From assembly GCF_004795895.1 (NCBI RefSeq), contig NZ_CP039250.1, positions 2,480,001 to 2,544,000 of the forward strand: a stretch of 64,000 nt of DNA, written 5' to 3'. Under the pieces are notes generated by a model. The model did not search any database. It saw only the letters and a list, made by a program, of their open reading frames with translations, and had not been told where the DNA came from. The translations under genes were made by a program, and so were the position numbers. Of this stretch, positions 62,453 to 64,000 are shown in pieces; position 1 is the stretch's first letter; each line of letters starts with the position of its first letter. Source of the DNA: Sphingopyxis sp. PAMC25046. Its GTDB lineage: Bacteria; Pseudomonadota; Alphaproteobacteria; Sphingomonadales; Sphingomonadaceae.

Positions 62453-64000
62453 TCAAACGTCGACGAGCATCACATCGACGACAGGCTTCTTGCCCGTCCA
62501 GTCGGTTGCGACGCGGCGAACGCCCAGCCGGATCGCCTCGCGCAGCTTGTCTTCTTCGCGTGCGGGTCCCGTAGCAGCCTGCTCGGCGGCTTCGCGCATC
62601 TCATCGATAAAGCCCTCGCGCTCGTCCTCGACCGGCACGCCGCGATAGCTGATCGCGCTTTGGACGAAACGTTTGCCAGAAAAAATCACCGCGACCGTGA
62701 TATGGCCGTTGAGCGACAGCTTGCGCCGCTCGTTGATCGTATCGCCGTCGGCGGGCAGGATAACGTCGCCGTCGAGGATCAGCCGCCCCGCACGCACGCG
62801 CTCGACGATCTTCGCGTTACCCGGCGCCAATTTCACCAGATCGCCATTCTCCTGCACCAGCGCGTGCGGCACGCCCTTTTCAAGTGCGAAGCGCGCCTGT
62901 TCGTGCATATGACGAATCTCGCCATGCACCGGCACGACAAGCTTCGGCCGAAGCCAACCGTAGAGCGCGGCGAGCTCGGGCTGGCCCGGATGGCCGCTGA
63001 CATGGATATGCGCCTGCTTCTCGGTCACTGTCAGCACGTCTTTTGCCGCAAGCTGGTTCATGATCCGCCCGATCGCGACCTCGTTGCCGGGAATCTGCTT
63101 CGACGAGAAGACGACCGTGTCGCCCGCTTCGAGCTTGATCTGGTGGATGTCGGCCGCCATGCGCGCGAGCGCGGCGCGCGGTTCACCCTGGCCTCCCGTC
63201 GCGATCACCATCACCTTGTCGCGCGGCAGGCGCATCGCCTCGTCGAAATCGACCGTAGGCGGGAAATCCTTCAAATAGCCGACCGAACGCGCGACGCCGA
63301 GGATGCGGTCGAGCGAACGCCCCGCGACGCACAGGCTGCGCCCGGTGGCCTTCGCGACTTCGCCCAGCGTCGCGAGCCGTGCGGCGTTCGATGCAAAGGT
63401 GGTGACGACCACTCTCCCCTTCGCCGCGCCGACCGCTTGCTCCAATCCTTCGCGAAGCGCCCCTTCGCTGCCCGACGCTTCGGCGTTGAACGCATTTGTC
63501 GAATCGCAGACGAGCACGTCGATGCCTTCGTCACCGATGGCGGTCAGCGTCGCCGCCGTCGCCGGTACGCCGAGGATCGGTTCCTCGTCGAGCTTCCAGT
63601 CGCCAGTGTGGAAGACACGGCCGTAAGGCGTGTCGATCACCACAGCGCTCATTTCGAGAATCGAGTGCGCGAGCGGGACGAGGCGGATGCCGAAGGGGCC
63701 GATCCGGAAATTGTCGTCGATGTCGACCACCTTGATCTCGACTTCATTTTCCAGCCCCTCCTCGGCGAGCTTGTGCGCGATCAGCCCCGCGGTGAAGCGG
63801 TTGGCATAAAGCGGCACGCCAAGCTCGGCGGCGAGATAGGGGATCGCGCCGATATGATCCTCGTGCCCGTGCGTCAGTATGATACCGAGCAGATCCTTCT
63901 TGCGGTCCTCGATGAACTCGAGGTCGGGCATGACGATGTCGATGCCGGGATAATCGTGGCTGCCGAAGGTCACGCCCAGATCGGCCATGATCCATTTGCC
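62453..64000 (-). CDS. rnj: ribonuclease J, 5' end cut by window edge
   Basis: The reverse strand is open from the window edge through 515 residues to the stop at 62453; ATG at 63988 is internal because upstream codons GKWI continue the family sequence. The beta-lactamase metal motif THGHEDHIGA is present, followed by HTGDWKLDEEP, the beta-CASP motifs VVTTFASNAAR and VIATGGQGEPRAA, and the VSGHPGQPEL histidine. The C-terminal domain (residues 410-515) is a helical RNase J tail. It degrades and matures RNA from the 5' end. DUF1467 follows it. Confidence 0.94.
   Translation of the reverse strand, partial: GKWIMADLGVTFGSHDYPGIDIVMPDLEFIEDRKKDLLGIILTHGHEDHIGAIPYLAAELGVPLYANRFTAGLIAHKLAEEGLENEVEIKVVDIDDNFRIGPFGIRLVPLAHSILEMSAVVIDTPYGRVFHTGDWKLDEEPILGVPATAATLTAIGDEGIDVLVCDSTNAFNAEASGSEGALREGLEQAVGAAKGRVVVTTFASNAARLATLGEVAKATGRSLCVAGRSLDRILGVARSVGYLKDFPPTVDFDEAMRLPRDKVMVIATGGQGEPRAALARMAADIHQIKLEAGDTVVFSSKQIPGNEVAIGRIMNQLAAKDVLTVTEKQAHIHVSGHPGQPELAALYGWLRPKLVVPVHGEIRHMHEQARFALEKGVPHALVQENGDLVKLAPGNAKIVERVRAGRLILDGDVILPADGDTINERRKLSLNGHITVAVIFSGKRFVQSAISYRGVPVEDEREGFIDEMREAAEQAATGPAREEDKLREAIRLGVRRVATDWTGKKPVVDVMLVDV

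Overview
The window is a 64 kb piece of a GC-rich, gene-dense chromosome from an alphaproteobacterium. The gene content points to Sphingomonadales, most like Sphingopyxis or a close relative. The evidence is an F0 ATP synthase operon (atpI-B-E-F'-F) separated from F1, DUF1467 next to ribonuclease J, accD followed by folC, SapC and DUF1674 proteins, and degenerate two-component modules of a sphingomonad type. No integrase, transposase, phage gene, CRISPR array or replication origin was found. This looks like core chromosome, and the unusual signals are mostly small: structured leaders, palindromic repeats and degenerate signalling proteins.

Layout. 1-2.6 kb (minus): a DUF808 membrane protein (cut by the window edge), a class III aminotransferase and a PuuD-like amidotransferase, probably polyamine catabolism. 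2.7-5.5 kb: a palindromic repeat and the F0 operon, with a promoter and a terminator-like leader hairpin. 5.6-9.4 kb (minus): ydbH-ynbE-ydbL, an AsmA-like lipid transport module of the envelope. 9.6-13.3 kb: radC, rnk, two paralogous secreted proteins (one with EF-hands) and purB with a hairpin-rich leader. 13.3-19.3 kb (plus): a tightly packed operon lapA-pyrF-trpF-trpB-trpA-accD-folC, most junctions being 4-base ATGA or GTGA overlaps. 19.3-25.4 kb: an AmpG-like permease, a DUF1223 protein, a lone receiver protein, rluB-rsmD, an MFS symporter and rlpA.

25.5-32.1 kb (plus): a DUF2520 dehydrogenase-like protein, a UvrD/PcrA helicase, a DUF4349 lipoprotein, a TPR-aspartyl hydroxylase and an acyl-CoA dehydrogenase, ending at tRNA-Ala(CGC). 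32.2-41 kb: an NADP-dependent oxidoreductase, AraC regulator plus GNAT pair, DEAD-box helicase, an unknown secreted protein, an FAD oxidoreductase, SapC, DUF1674 and RsmB-type methyltransferase. 41-52.5 kb: a DUF885 lipoprotein, MFS exporter, alpha/beta hydrolase-cysK pair, cell-wall hydrolase, thioesterase, ettA, M28 peptidase, an Ala-rich lipoprotein with a 36-bp tandem repeat, and a DUF2235 hydrolase.

52.5-64 kb: tRNA-Pro(TGG), an M20 peptidase, a CAU tRNA (probably Ile2), a histidine-kinase-like protein with a degraded ATPase domain upstream of a polysaccharide deacetylase, an Lrp/AsnC regulator, a TPR protein, an Hpt-like protein lacking the phospho-accepting histidine, a 784-residue membrane-anchored coiled-coil protein, a second copy of the 98-bp palindromic repeat, DUF1467 and ribonuclease J (cut by the window edge).

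The most interesting signals are the purB leader (stacked hairpins plus a possible pseudoknot next to the ribosome binding site), the terminator-like hairpin between the apparent atp promoter and atpI, the 98-bp repeat whose loop is inverted relative to its flanks between copies, and the cluster of degraded phosphorelay proteins at 55-62 kb. All functions are read from sequence patterns by eye; no search was run.
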